Below are positions 6,316-12,907 of a stretch of DNA of 13,792 bases, piece after piece (the stretch's first letter is position 1; each line of letters begins with the position of its first letter). Source of the DNA: Bacillota bacterium (GTDB lineage Bacteria > Bacillota > Clostridia > Acetivibrionales > DSM-1351). The stretch lies in assembly GCA_023431385.1 (NCBI GenBank), contig JAEYWA010000196.1, positions 1 to 13,792 on the forward strand. Direction: 5' to 3'. A model generated the notes under the pieces. That model was not told where the DNA came from and ran no database searches. It worked only from the letters and a program-made list of their open reading frames with translations. The position numbers and the translations under genes were made by a program.

Positions 6316-8352
6316 TCATCGTTTACTTTTTATCAAACTTGTTATATCAATTATCAGGCTTATACTTCCGTCGCCCAATAATGTACATCCTGAAATTCCT
6401 TGAACTTGTTTGATATATTGCGGCAATGCTTTGACCACAACCTGCTGTTCTCCTACAAGTTCGTCAACAAAGACACAGGCACTCTCATCATCACTTTCTG
6501 CCAATATCACAATCCCCTCTTCGAATTTTATTGTACTGGCTTTAACATCAAAAATTTTATGCAATCTTAAAACAGGATACATTTGACCCCTAATCATAAT
6601 CATTTCATTTCCATCAGGGTCCCTTATTATATCCTTTTGTTGGATTTTAATAGATTCACGAATTGAGACTGTAGGAATTGTATAAGTTGATGCGCCTACT
6701 CTTACTGTCATCCCATCCATAATGGCCAAGGTCAATGGAATCTTTATAGAGAATGTAGTGCCAGTCCCTAAGGCACTTTCAATATGTACTGTTCCACCTA
6801 CATTTTCAATATTCTTTTTTACAACATCCATACCTACACCACGGCCTGAGAACTCAGTGACTTCCTCTTTTGTTGAAAAGCCGGGCAATAGAATGATTGA
6901 ATAAATTTCGTTATCTGTCATTTCACTGACCGGTTTTTTTAGGATGTTATTCTCACTTGCTTTAAAAATAATTTTATCCTTATCCAGACCTCTCCCGTCA
7001 TCCTTTAATATAATCCATACGTCTCCCCCCGAGTTCTTTGCTTCGAGAGTAATTTTTCCAATCTCAGCCTTTCTGCCGGATATTCTTTCATCTTTAGTTT
7101 CAATACCATGATCTATAGCATTACGAATAAGGTGAATCAGTGGATCGGATATGTGTTCGATAATATTTTTATCAACCTCTGTATCTTCTCCAATTATTTC
7201 GAAAATGATCTCCTTTTTCAGCTTTTTACTCATATCTCTGACAATTCTATTCATTTTTTGAAAGGTTGTGAAAAGGGGAACCATCCTCATAGACATTACT
7301 ATATCTTGAAGCTCTCCTGTTATCTTTTTTAAATGACGAGCGGCCTTTTTAAAATTTTCCAGTTCCAGACCCTTAAGGTCAGGATTCTGAGTAACCATTG
7401 ATTCGGATATAACAAGTTCTCCAACCACGTCCATAAGTTTATTCATTTTTTGAACATTAACACTAATAAAATTTTGCTTTGATATATTTATTTGTTTATC
7501 TGTATTAATAGGCTCATCAGATATTTTCCGACTACTTTCAGCCTTTATATGAGGTAGTGAAACATCTCCCTCCTCAAGGTTCTCAAAATCATTGTGCCTC
7601 GGTTTACATTCAATAGTAAGCTCCTTAAGAAACATTGTTTCTTCCAAAAGCTTCCTTACCTCACTTTCAGGCAGTTGGGAGCAGAACTTAACTGCCAGTC
7701 CATGATTACGAATTTCTTTATTACAACTTTCACTATCGGTAATTTCCTCTGGAAGGTGGCTGATTTCATTAGCCACCTGTTGAAGTGAATGTATAATCGC
7801 AAAGGCCCTCATACTCTCCATTTGACAATCATTGTCAAAGGTTATGACAGCTTTATACGTATTATCGTTTATGTCGGGATTACTCTTAAGTTTACAGTCT
7901 TCATGCATATAATCATTTATCTCGTTTTCTGCATGGTCTGTTTTCAACTCAGACAAAAAATAAGCAAGCATATGAATTATATTTGACGGATATTCATCGG
8001 AATGCTCCTTATTTTTTATTTTAATTACCTCATTTTCAATGAAGTCTATAACCTTCAACATGATGTCAGTTAGATATATGTAGTCGACCCGATGAGGTTT
8101 GTGTTCCCTTAGATAATAAAACAAGTCTTCAGCAGAATGCGTCAATAGGGAAATACTATTGAAACACATCATAGCTGAAGCTCCCTTTATAGTGTGCATA
8201 ATACGGAATATTTCGTCTATATTTCTTTCAAGACCGTTTACCTTTTCACCGTTGAGAATTATCTGTTCAAGTTGTTCAATAAGTTGAGAAGTTTCAAATA
8301 CAAACACATCCTGTAGTGGTTCTGAATTAATATAGTCTGCCAAAGTATCCAC
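6316..8352 (-). CDS. cheA: CheA chemotaxis histidine kinase
   Basis: Autophosphorylating kinase of the chemosensory array that passes phosphate to CheY. Domains in order: P1 HPt about 10-110, with phospho-His53 in MHTIKGASAMM; a P2-like response-regulator docking region about 165-250; P3 dimerisation from about 290 (VNVQKMNKLMDVVGELVISE); P4 ATPase with N-box LIHLIRNAIDHGIE, G1 DDGRGLD and G2 SGRGVGMDVV; and P5 CheW-like from about 530 to the end. All are intact in 678 residues. The start is uncertain: an in-frame TAA lies just upstream, leaving only GTG at 8350-8352, with no SD, or TTG at 8341-8343. The TTG has GGGGTGG six bases before it and is perhaps the better choice. Confidence 0.94.
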   Translation of the reverse strand: MDTLADYINSEPLQDVFVFETSQLIEQLEQIILNGEKVNGLERNIDEIFRIMHTIKGASAMMCFNSISLLTHSAEDLFYYLREHKPHRVDYIYLTDIMLKVIDFIENEVIKIKNKEHSDEYPSNIIHMLAYFLSELKTDHAENEINDYMHEDCKLKSNPDINDNTYKAVITFDNDCQMESMRAFAIIHSLQQVANEISHLPEEITDSESCNKEIRNHGLAVKFCSQLPESEVRKLLEETMFLKELTIECKPRHNDFENLEEGDVSLPHIKAESSRKISDEPINTDKQINISKQNFISVNVQKMNKLMDVVGELVISESMVTQNPDLKGLELENFKKAARHLKKITGELQDIVMSMRMVPLFTTFQKMNRIVRDMSKKLKKEIIFEIIGEDTEVDKNIIEHISDPLIHLIRNAIDHGIETKDERISGRKAEIGKITLEAKNSGGDVWIILKDDGRGLDKDKIIFKASENNILKKPVSEMTDNEIYSIILLPGFSTKEEVTEFSGRGVGMDVVKKNIENVGGTVHIESALGTGTTFSIKIPLTLAIMDGMTVRVGASTYTIPTVSIRESIKIQQKDIIRDPDGNEMIMIRGQMYPVLRLHKIFDVKASTIKFEEGIVILAESDDESACVFVDELVGEQQVVVKALPQYIKQVQGISGCTLLGDGSISLIIDITSLIKSKR

Positions 8353-8426
8353 CCCGCATTAGAGATTTTGCAAGCAAAATTACTGTTAAGTAAATTATTG
8401 TTCATAAACTCAATAAATTGCTGTTA

Positions 8427-8801
8427 TTAATTTCTATCCTGAATTGCTGTTAATTTGCTTAGGGCTTTTACTATGGCATCCTCTTTGAAGGGCTTTACTA
8501 TAAAACCTGTTGCTCCGGCCATAACAGCTTCCTTGATGTGACTTTCCTGACCAAGAGCTGATATCATCACTATTTTGCTCTTAGTATCAATTGTCTTTAT
8601 AGCTTTTAGAGCTTCAATCCCATCCATCTCGGGCATAGTGATATCCATAGTTACGATATCAGGTGACAGTTCCTTAAATTTCTGAACTGCTATTCTGCCA
8701 TTTCCGGCCTCTCCAACTACTGTAAAACCATTCCTTTCCAGTATTTGTTTTAAAGCCTGTCTCATAAATATTGCATCATCAACCACCAATACTTTTAGCA
8801 T
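8427..8801 (-). CDS. cheY: CheY single-domain response regulator
   Basis: Phosphoryl acceptor of the pathway; phospho-CheY acts on the flagellar switch or another output. The 124 residues are one receiver domain. Acidic pocket Asp8/Asp9 (VLVVDDA), phospho-acceptor Asp53 (VTMDITMPEMDG), switch Ser81 (VMISALG) and Lys103 (IVKPF) are all present. No output domain is attached. AAGGA lies nine bases before the ATG at 8799-8801. It is the first gene of the operon, 74 bases before cheA, and carries an 11-bp direct repeat (AATTGCTGTTA) at and just beyond its 3' end (8416-8426 and 8442-8452). Confidence 0.94.
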   Translation of the reverse strand: MLKVLVVDDAIFMRQALKQILERNGFTVVGEAGNGRIAVQKFKELSPDIVTMDITMPEMDGIEALKAIKTIDTKSKIVMISALGQESHIKEAVMAGATGFIVKPFKEDAIVKALSKLTAIQDRN

Positions 8802-8839
8802 CCGGTTACATCCTTGTTTATTTAATATAGTAAGCTGTC

Positions 8840-8845
8840 ATTATA
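8840..8845 (-). promoter_or_regulatory. -10 element of the che operon promoter
   Basis: A perfect TATAAT on the minus strand places the transcription start about 32 bases before cheY. No TTGACA-like hexamer occurs at 16-18 bases; the -35 position falls inside the palindromic site at 8856-8883. The promoter therefore probably needs help, or is weak, or is controlled through that site. Confidence 0.5.
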
Positions 8846-8855
8846 TCCTTAAGAG

Positions 8856-8883
8856 ATGTAACAATATTATTATTTTGTTACAT
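8856..8883. repeat. Left 28-bp palindromic site flanking the recombinase gene
   Basis: ATGTAACAA (8856-8864) and TTGTTACAT (8875-8883) are perfect 9-bp inverted arms around a 10-base AT spacer. Read on the minus strand it matches the right-hand site (9689-9716) at 24 of 28 positions, including the first 17 in a row. As direct copies the match falls to 22 of 28. Two inverted arms around a short spacer is the architecture of a tyrosine-recombinase core site. It could instead be an operator. Confidence 0.6.
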
Positions 8884-8986
8884 TTTATTTTATTGCACAA
8901 AGCGTAATATCACTGCAAATAAGCTAATATCTCCAAGTAAATTTGTTAACATAAGCAAATAACTAATGTATCAAATTTATATAATA

Positions 8987-8995
8987 TGCTATAAT
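8987..8995 (+). promoter_or_regulatory. Extended -10 promoter of the recombinase gene
   Basis: TGC-TATAAT on the plus strand (TATAAT at 8990-8995) is an extended -10. The -35 region (TGTATC at 8967-8972) is poor, as is usual with extended -10 promoters. Transcription would start near 9002, giving a leader of about 50 bases. A GTTACAT matching one half of the flanking palindromes overlaps the start region (8997-9003), so the recombinase could regulate itself. Confidence 0.45.
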
Positions 8996-9053
8996 AGTTA
9001 CATTAATTATAATATCCGAGATGCCATACGAATCTGCCCTGGAGGGAATCATC

Positions 9054-9614
9054 ATGACAGTAGAACCTATACGAGATAAAACAAAGATTAAACAAATCTA
9101 TTACTATTTAAACGGAAAGGATCCCAAATATGGCCTTTTATTTAAATTTGGATTAAATACCGGTTTAAGGATTAGCGACATTCTTGCTGTAAGAGTTAAG
9201 GATATCTTCAATGAAAAAGGGGAGTATAGAGAGTATTTGATACTAAAAGAAATGAAAACAGGAAAAGAAAAGAAAATAAAGCTAAATGACTCCTTGCGTA
9301 AGAATATTAACTCATACTTAAAAAATTCAAGAAAGAAGTATGACTCTTATTTATTTTCAAGTCAAAAGGGCGGATATATCGGACGGGTTCAAGCTTACAG
9401 GGTTTTAAAGGAAGCGGCAGAAATCTGTAATGTCGAAAATTTTGGTACGCACAGCCTGAGAAAAACCTGGGGATACTGGACATATAATATGTCCAGGTAT
9501 AACGTAGGGCTAATTATGGATACTTTTAATCACAGCTCACCGAGTATTACTTTGCGCTATATTGGAATAAATCAAGATCAAAAGGATGAGCTCTATTCTT
9601 TAGTCCAATTTTAA
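9054..9614 (+). CDS. Small tyrosine recombinase, catalytic domain only (FimB/FimE-sized)
   Basis: Site-specific DNA recombinase that cuts and rejoins DNA through a 3'-phosphotyrosine. Start at ATG 9054 is set by GGAGG eight bases upstream; an ATG 11 codons earlier has no SD. In the 186 residues the full catalytic set is visible: Arg39 (NTGLRISDIL), Lys68 (MKTGK), His133 and Arg136 (THSLRKTWG), His160 (FNHSSP) and nucleophile Tyr169 (TLRYIG). The N-terminal core-binding domain found in XerC/D and phage integrases is missing, which makes it like FimB/FimE, the fimbrial switch invertases. It is the only plus-strand gene here, is A-rich, and lies between two inverted 28-bp sites. No phage or transposon genes accompany it. 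Confidence 0.9.
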   Translation: MTVEPIRDKTKIKQIYYYLNGKDPKYGLLFKFGLNTGLRISDILAVRVKDIFNEKGEYREYLILKEMKTGKEKKIKLNDSLRKNINSYLKNSRKKYDSYLFSSQKGGYIGRVQAYRVLKEAAEICNVENFGTHSLRKTWGYWTYNMSRYNVGLIMDTFNHSSPSITLRYIGINQDQKDELYSLVQF

Positions 9615-9642
9615 AATTACCATTGAATAAAATTAGAATTTA

Positions 9643-9674
9643 TTGTGGAATTAGGAAAAATTATAGTGTATAAT
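9643..9674 (+). promoter_or_regulatory. Possible outward-facing promoter inside the right end of the recombinase segment
   Basis: A perfect TATAAT lies at 9669-9674 on the plus strand, just inside the right-hand site. TTGTGG at 9643-9648 is 20 bases upstream, longer than ideal; TGGAAT at 9646-9651 gives 17. It shares the 10-mer TATAATGACA with the che -10 region. As drawn it points at the 3' end of rsmA and has no plus-strand gene to serve. If the segment were inverted it would face cheY. Confidence 0.35.
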
Positions 9675-9688
9675 GACAAATAGGGTCG

Positions 9689-9716
9689 ATGTAACAAAAT
9701 AATAAATATGTTACGT
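9689..9716. repeat. Right 28-bp palindromic site flanking the recombinase gene
   Basis: ATGTAACAA (9689-9697) and ATGTTACGT (9708-9716) are imperfect 9-bp inverted arms around a 10-base AT spacer, the same geometry as the left site. Its first 17 bases, ATGTAACAAAATAATAA, are identical to the left site read on the opposite strand. The pair are therefore inverted repeats about 800 bp apart enclosing the recombinase gene. Confidence 0.6.
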
Positions 9717-9734
9717 AATTATTTACTATCTGAT

Positions 9735-9780
9735 AAAAAAATGCCAAATATGATTCGTTCTTAAATCATATTTGGCATTT
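9735..9780 (-). terminator. Strong terminator of rsmA, possibly bidirectional
   Basis: The arms at 9739-9755 and 9764-9780 form a perfect 17-bp stem (AAATGCCAAATATGATT and its complement) with an 8-base loop. On the minus strand it runs into seven T, so it terminates rsmA, whose stop is 42 bases upstream. On the plus strand only TTT follows, so termination of the recombinase transcript would be weaker. Confidence 0.8.
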
Positions 9781-9821
9781 CGTACATCTTCATAATTATT
9801 GTCTCACAGCTTTTATTAATT

Positions 9822-10682
9822 TTAGTCTTTTAACAGCAGGTTTGACAGTTCTCCAAACTGCTGTACCGATAATACTTCTCCTCTGACGTTTTCTTTAAGA
9901 CCCATATCCTCTAATATTTGCTTAAGCTGCTCCTTATTCTTTTTCAGGAAACCTGCATTCGAAAGTCCGTTAACTAAAGTCTTCCTTCTCTGACCAAAGG
10001 AGGCCTTAACAATTTTGAAATATAGCTCCTTGTTATCAACCTTTACAAAGGGCTCTTTCAATACGTCCAGTCTAATAATTGTAGAATGTACCTCAGGCTG
10101 CGGGATGAAGCAGTGAGGAGGTACATCAAATATGATTTTGGGTTTGCTATAAAATTGGACAGCAACAGACAATGCCCCATAATCCTTAGTGCCGGGCCCG
10201 GAAACCATCCTCAGGGCCACTTCCTTCTGTACCATAAATATCATTGCATCAATTCCTGATATTTCCTCAAGGAATCTCATAATTATTGGAGTAGTAATAT
10301 AGTAAGGTAGATTTGCAACTACTTTTACAGACTTAGCGCTGTACTTTACCATTTGTTCAGATATTATGGCAGCAACATCTGCTTTCATAACATCATTATT
10401 TATTATGACTATATTTGAATATTCACTTAAATTGTCATGCAGTGCAGGTATCAAATGCTTATCAATTTCAATTGCGGCAACTCCGGCTGCTCTTTGAGCA
10501 AGCTCACGGGTCATGCTTCCGATACCAGGTCCAATTTCCACAACCAAAGTGTCCTTATCCAGGTCAGCAGCATCTACTATTTTTTTTACTACGTTATCAT
10601 CATTTAAAAAGTTTTGACCAAGGGACTTAGTCAACCTCAGGTTGTGCTTTTTAATAACGTCCAGTGTATTGTTTCTAGTCAT
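9822..10682 (-). CDS. rsmA: RsmA/KsgA, 16S rRNA adenine dimethyltransferase
   Basis: Dimethylates two adjacent adenines in the 3'-terminal hairpin of 16S rRNA during late 30S assembly, using S-adenosylmethionine; its loss classically gives kasugamycin resistance. Signatures: LTKSLGQNFLNDDNVV near the N-terminus, SAM motif I VVEIGPGIGSMTREL near 47-61, catalytic motif NLPYYITTPI near 124-133, and the C-terminal helical stretch KASFGQRRKTLVNGL. Length 286 is standard. The ATG at 10680-10682 has only a weak GAG before it and a hairpin immediately upstream. In many Firmicutes rsmA follows rnmV and yabE; here a MerR/GNAT locus sits between it and the yabE-like gene. Confidence 0.95.
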   Translation of the reverse strand: MTRNNTLDVIKKHNLRLTKSLGQNFLNDDNVVKKIVDAADLDKDTLVVEIGPGIGSMTRELAQRAAGVAAIEIDKHLIPALHDNLSEYSNIVIINNDVMKADVAAIISEQMVKYSAKSVKVVANLPYYITTPIIMRFLEEISGIDAMIFMVQKEVALRMVSGPGTKDYGALSVAVQFYSKPKIIFDVPPHCFIPQPEVHSTIIRLDVLKEPFVKVDNKELYFKIVKASFGQRRKTLVNGLSNAGFLKKNKEQLKQILEDMGLKENVRGEVLSVQQFGELSNLLLKD

Positions 10683-10691
10683 TATATCTCG

Positions 10692-10728
10692 TATAATCCG
10701 ATTATCACTTATTTGTGATTGGATTATA
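10692..10728 (-). promoter_or_regulatory. Two-tier hairpin in the rsmA 5' leader
   Basis: TATAATCC (10692-10699) pairs with GGATTATA (10721-10728), and ATCAC (10704-10708) with GTGAT (10715-10719), leaving a 6-base loop and an uneven internal bulge. It ends about three bases before the weak rsmA SD, so it could tune translation. On the plus strand the stem is followed by TTTTT, but there is no plus-strand gene for it to terminate. Confidence 0.4.
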
Positions 10729-10757
10729 TTTTTCCTTTCTTTAATTAATTTTATATA

Positions 10758-10787
10758 ATTATATATTATATCCTAAATCTAATCCAA
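10758..10787 (-). promoter_or_regulatory. Candidate rsmA promoter
   Basis: On the minus strand TTGGAT (10782-10787) and TATAAT (10758-10763) are 18 bases apart, overlapping the end of the acetyltransferase gene. The region is so AT-rich that a second TATAAT (10765-10770) is also present, so the exact hexamers are uncertain. Confidence 0.35.
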
Positions 10788-11255
10788 AATCTTCTGGTAA
10801 GCTACCACATCAAGAATCTTATCAAATTTCCTTCCAACTTCCCGGTAATGGGCACATTTTAAGAAACCGTTACCGCTAAAGAGCTTTATACTCGTTTCGT
10901 TCTGACCGCATATACTTGCAATAAGCACATGTAACCCCTTACTTTTTGCATAATCTTCTATATATTTAACTGAAAGTCCACCTAACCCTTTACCAACACT
11001 GTCTTTATTTATATATACGGATATCTCCGCAGTATCGTCGTAGGCTTCCCTTGTCTTATGCTGCTTTAGGCTGACATACCCGGTAATATTATTATCTTCA
11101 CATATTATAACAAAGGTTTTATACTTCGGGTTATTATTAAATACAAGCTCTCTCATTTCATCCTGAGACATTTCGTGTGAATGGAAAGTCGCATTTGTAT
11201 AAAGTACATAATAATTATAAATATCCAAAACCTGTTCCAAATGCTCATCCTTCAT
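10779..11255 (-). CDS. GNAT acetyltransferase, phosphinothricin-acetyltransferase-like; start codon abnormal
   Basis: Acetyl-CoA-dependent N-acetyltransferase of the PAT/MnaT-like GNAT group; the substrate cannot be told from sequence. Motif A is EISVYINKDSVGKGLGGLSV near 77-96, followed by GQNETSIKLFSGNGF and the PAT-like end VGRKFDKILDVVAYQKIL. The 158-residue frame from ATG 11253-11255 lacks an SD and lacks the first GNAT strand. Seven codons upstream in frame encode IEVKFVE, just what PAT-type proteins have there. The codon at the expected start (11274-11276), eight bases after AAGGGG, is ATA. The same frame runs upstream to an A8 run, where a one-base shift joins it to the MerR head. This may thus be the second half of a MerR-GNAT protein. 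Confidence 0.85.
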   Translation of the reverse strand: MKDEHLEQVLDIYNYYVLYTNATFHSHEMSQDEMRELVFNNNPKYKTFVIICEDNNITGYVSLKQHKTREAYDDTAEISVYINKDSVGKGLGGLSVKYIEDYAKSKGLHVLIASICGQNETSIKLFSGNGFLKCAHYREVGRKFDKILDVVAYQKILD

Positions 11256-11295
11256 TTCTACAAATTTTACTTCTATCTTATTTTCCCCTTTTATA

Positions 11296-11532
11296 TTAAG
11301 TATTCCTATTGGTGCTTTTTTTTATTTCTTCTAGTGAAAAGCCAACAAATCTAAGTGATAGTATTCTTTGAGCCTCAAAAAAATTATCTTCCGTATAAAA
11401 CTTATGGCCATATTCATTTTCAAAAGCAGGCAATAATACTCCCACCTCATTATAGTGCCTTAATGCTCTCTTAGTCATTCTGACCATTTTCCCAAACTCA
11501 GCAGGCTTATATACCTTCTTTTTTATTTCCAT
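11296..11532 (-). CDS. MerR-family DNA-binding head, truncated (probable first half of a MerR-GNAT fusion)
   Basis: The start is the ATG at 11530-11532, with AGAGGA eight bases upstream; a longer in-frame start adds 25 codons without an SD. The 78 residues are a MerR winged-helix DNA-binding domain (VYKPAEFGKMVRMTKRALRHYNEVGVLLPA, wing at NEYGHKFYTEDNF, then RILSLRFVGFSLEEIKK). MerR proteins next have a long dimerisation helix and an effector domain; here the frame ends six residues after KK. The end coincides with A8 at 11316-11323. Dropping one A gives KKAPIGILNIKGEN and continues without a stop into the acetyltransferase. A -10-like TATAAT lies at 11555-11560. Confidence 0.75.
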   Translation of the reverse strand: MEIKKKVYKPAEFGKMVRMTKRALRHYNEVGVLLPAFENEYGHKFYTEDNFFEAQRILSLRFVGFSLEEIKKSTNRNT

Positions 11533-11670
11533 AAGATTAATCCTCTTTGTTATTATTATAAAATATACCGTTACGGCACATGGCAAGATTTTTCTTAATA
11601 TTATCATATTTTACAACCTGGAAATATAAATGGTGATTTCTGCTATTAATATTAAGGTCCCTTTTACAAG

Positions 11671-11703
11671 AAAATGAGCTGACCCGGTAATCAGATCAGC
11701 TCA
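11671..11703 (-). terminator. Terminator of the YabE-like gene
   Basis: TGAGCTGA (11675-11682) and TCAGCTCA (11696-11703) form a perfect 8-bp stem with a 13-base loop; on the minus strand TTTTCTT follows. It lies about 50 bases after the stop codon. The T tract is short, so some read-through into the MerR gene is possible. Confidence 0.55.
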
Positions 11704-11751
11704 AACAGTCCCTTTAATACTATTATTTGTTTACATACCAAAACTATTACA

Positions 11752-12864
11752 TTATTTTAGTATATAAACCTTTACTTTTTTTACTCCCCATGCGGTAACC
11801 GCTCCACTGGAATCAAGGTACACATCTATCTTGTTACCTTTAATTGCTCCTCCAACATCAGCTGCAACTGCATATCCATAGTCAGGCGCAGCTCCGGGAA
11901 CCTCCACATATACTCTGGTTCCAAGCGGAATCACTCGGGGGTCTACTGCTATAATTCCTCTTTTAGCCTTTACACCGGTGGCTGTAATTCCAAAGCCCGG
12001 ATCTCCGGGATGTTTACCGGTATCGGCGAATGATGCTGTATACGAAGTAGCCTTCATATCCATCACCTTTGAATACCTTAATGTATCTCCTCTAGATGTC
12101 TTGTAGTTTAAAACCGTACCGACTTCAACAATCATATCTAGCGGATTTGATGCAACAATATCCTTGACTAATTGTTTTGCGATCTGCTTTCCATTCTCAT
12201 AAACTACGCTGTATGTTTTTTCTCTAACGCCTTCTTTACCTTCTCTTACTGTATTTTTTAATCCTTTGTTTAATCTGTTGTTTTCTTTTGTAATAGTCTT
12301 AAATGGTATGGGATAAGTCTCTGTTACTGTCTTTTCTTCCACACGAATAATAGAAATGTTCATATTAGATACAATTTTGTCTCCCAATTGAGACTCGACG
12401 AATTTGTCATTTTCATCGACGCTTATAGCGTTGTCGCTTAGTACCTCTCTGACAGTATCCTTATAGGTTCTTACCTCCAGTTCCTTCCCATCCACCTGAA
12501 TTGAAACAGGTACAGCCCTTTTTATCTCTATTCGATTCTCCTGTAATCTTGCGAGCTTCGAGTCAAACGGCATGCTAATATAATCTTCAACCCTGACATT
12601 TATGCCTGTCTGCTCCAGTACCTCCTTCACTGTTGCTTTCATTGTCTTTACTGCAATCTCATGTCCATTATCGTTGATTACTACGTGTCTGTTCAACCCA
12701 TTAAATACAAAGAACCCCGCAGTAACGGATATAACAACGGCAAAACAAATGATCGCAATATCCAATGTTCTGATTTTTAATAAATTTCCGTGCTTTTTTA
12801 AGGCCAGAGCGCGAAAATTTATTTGTGAAAAATACCTTTTAATATTCTTCGCAATCGGTATCAT
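11752..12864 (-). CDS. yabE: YabE-like cell-wall protein: TM anchor, two DUF348, G5 and 3D domains
   Basis: Membrane-anchored cell-wall protein of the YabE/resuscitation-factor-like group, thought to act on peptidoglycan. From ATG 12862-12864 (AGGAGG nine bases upstream) it has 370 residues; the earlier in-frame start lies in the promoter and is excluded. There is a basic cytoplasmic stretch 1-34 and a TM at 35-55, two DUF348 repeats at about 59-100 and 117-160 (KATVKEVLEQTGINV, KDTVREVLSDNAISV), and G5 at about 172-250. The C-terminal 3D domain at 268-370 has the three conserved Asp: Asp308 (AVDPRVIPLGTRVYV), Asp336 (AADVGG) and Asp347 (KIDVYLD). In MltA-like folds these Asp form the lytic transglycosylase site. 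It has its own strong promoter. Confidence 0.92.
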   Translation of the reverse strand: MIPIAKNIKRYFSQINFRALALKKHGNLLKIRTLDIAIICFAVVISVTAGFFVFNGLNRHVVINDNGHEIAVKTMKATVKEVLEQTGINVRVEDYISMPFDSKLARLQENRIEIKRAVPVSIQVDGKELEVRTYKDTVREVLSDNAISVDENDKFVESQLGDKIVSNMNISIIRVEEKTVTETYPIPFKTITKENNRLNKGLKNTVREGKEGVREKTYSVVYENGKQIAKQLVKDIVASNPLDMIVEVGTVLNYKTSRGDTLRYSKVMDMKATSYTASFADTGKHPGDPGFGITATGVKAKRGIIAVDPRVIPLGTRVYVEVPGAAPDYGYAVAADVGGAIKGNKIDVYLDSSGAVTAWGVKKVKVYILK

Positions 12865-12907
12865 TAATACTAACCTCCTGTTAGAAATACTCAAAGGGAC
12901 TGTGACC

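Noticed and set aside
8365..8380. ATTTTG-CAAG-CAAAAT hairpin between cheY and cheA as an operon terminator
   Set aside because: Only 6-7 pairs, AT-rich, and no U-run after it on the minus strand; at most an RNA processing site.
8416..8452. AATTGCTGTTA direct repeat at the 3' end of cheY as a mobile-element target duplication
   Set aside because: Nothing is inserted between the 26-base-spaced copies; probably a small slippage duplication.
9054..9614. Recombinase as remnant of an integrated phage or ICE
   Set aside because: No other phage, transfer or tRNA attachment sequence nearby, and both neighbours are intact housekeeping or che genes; a solitary recombinase fits better.
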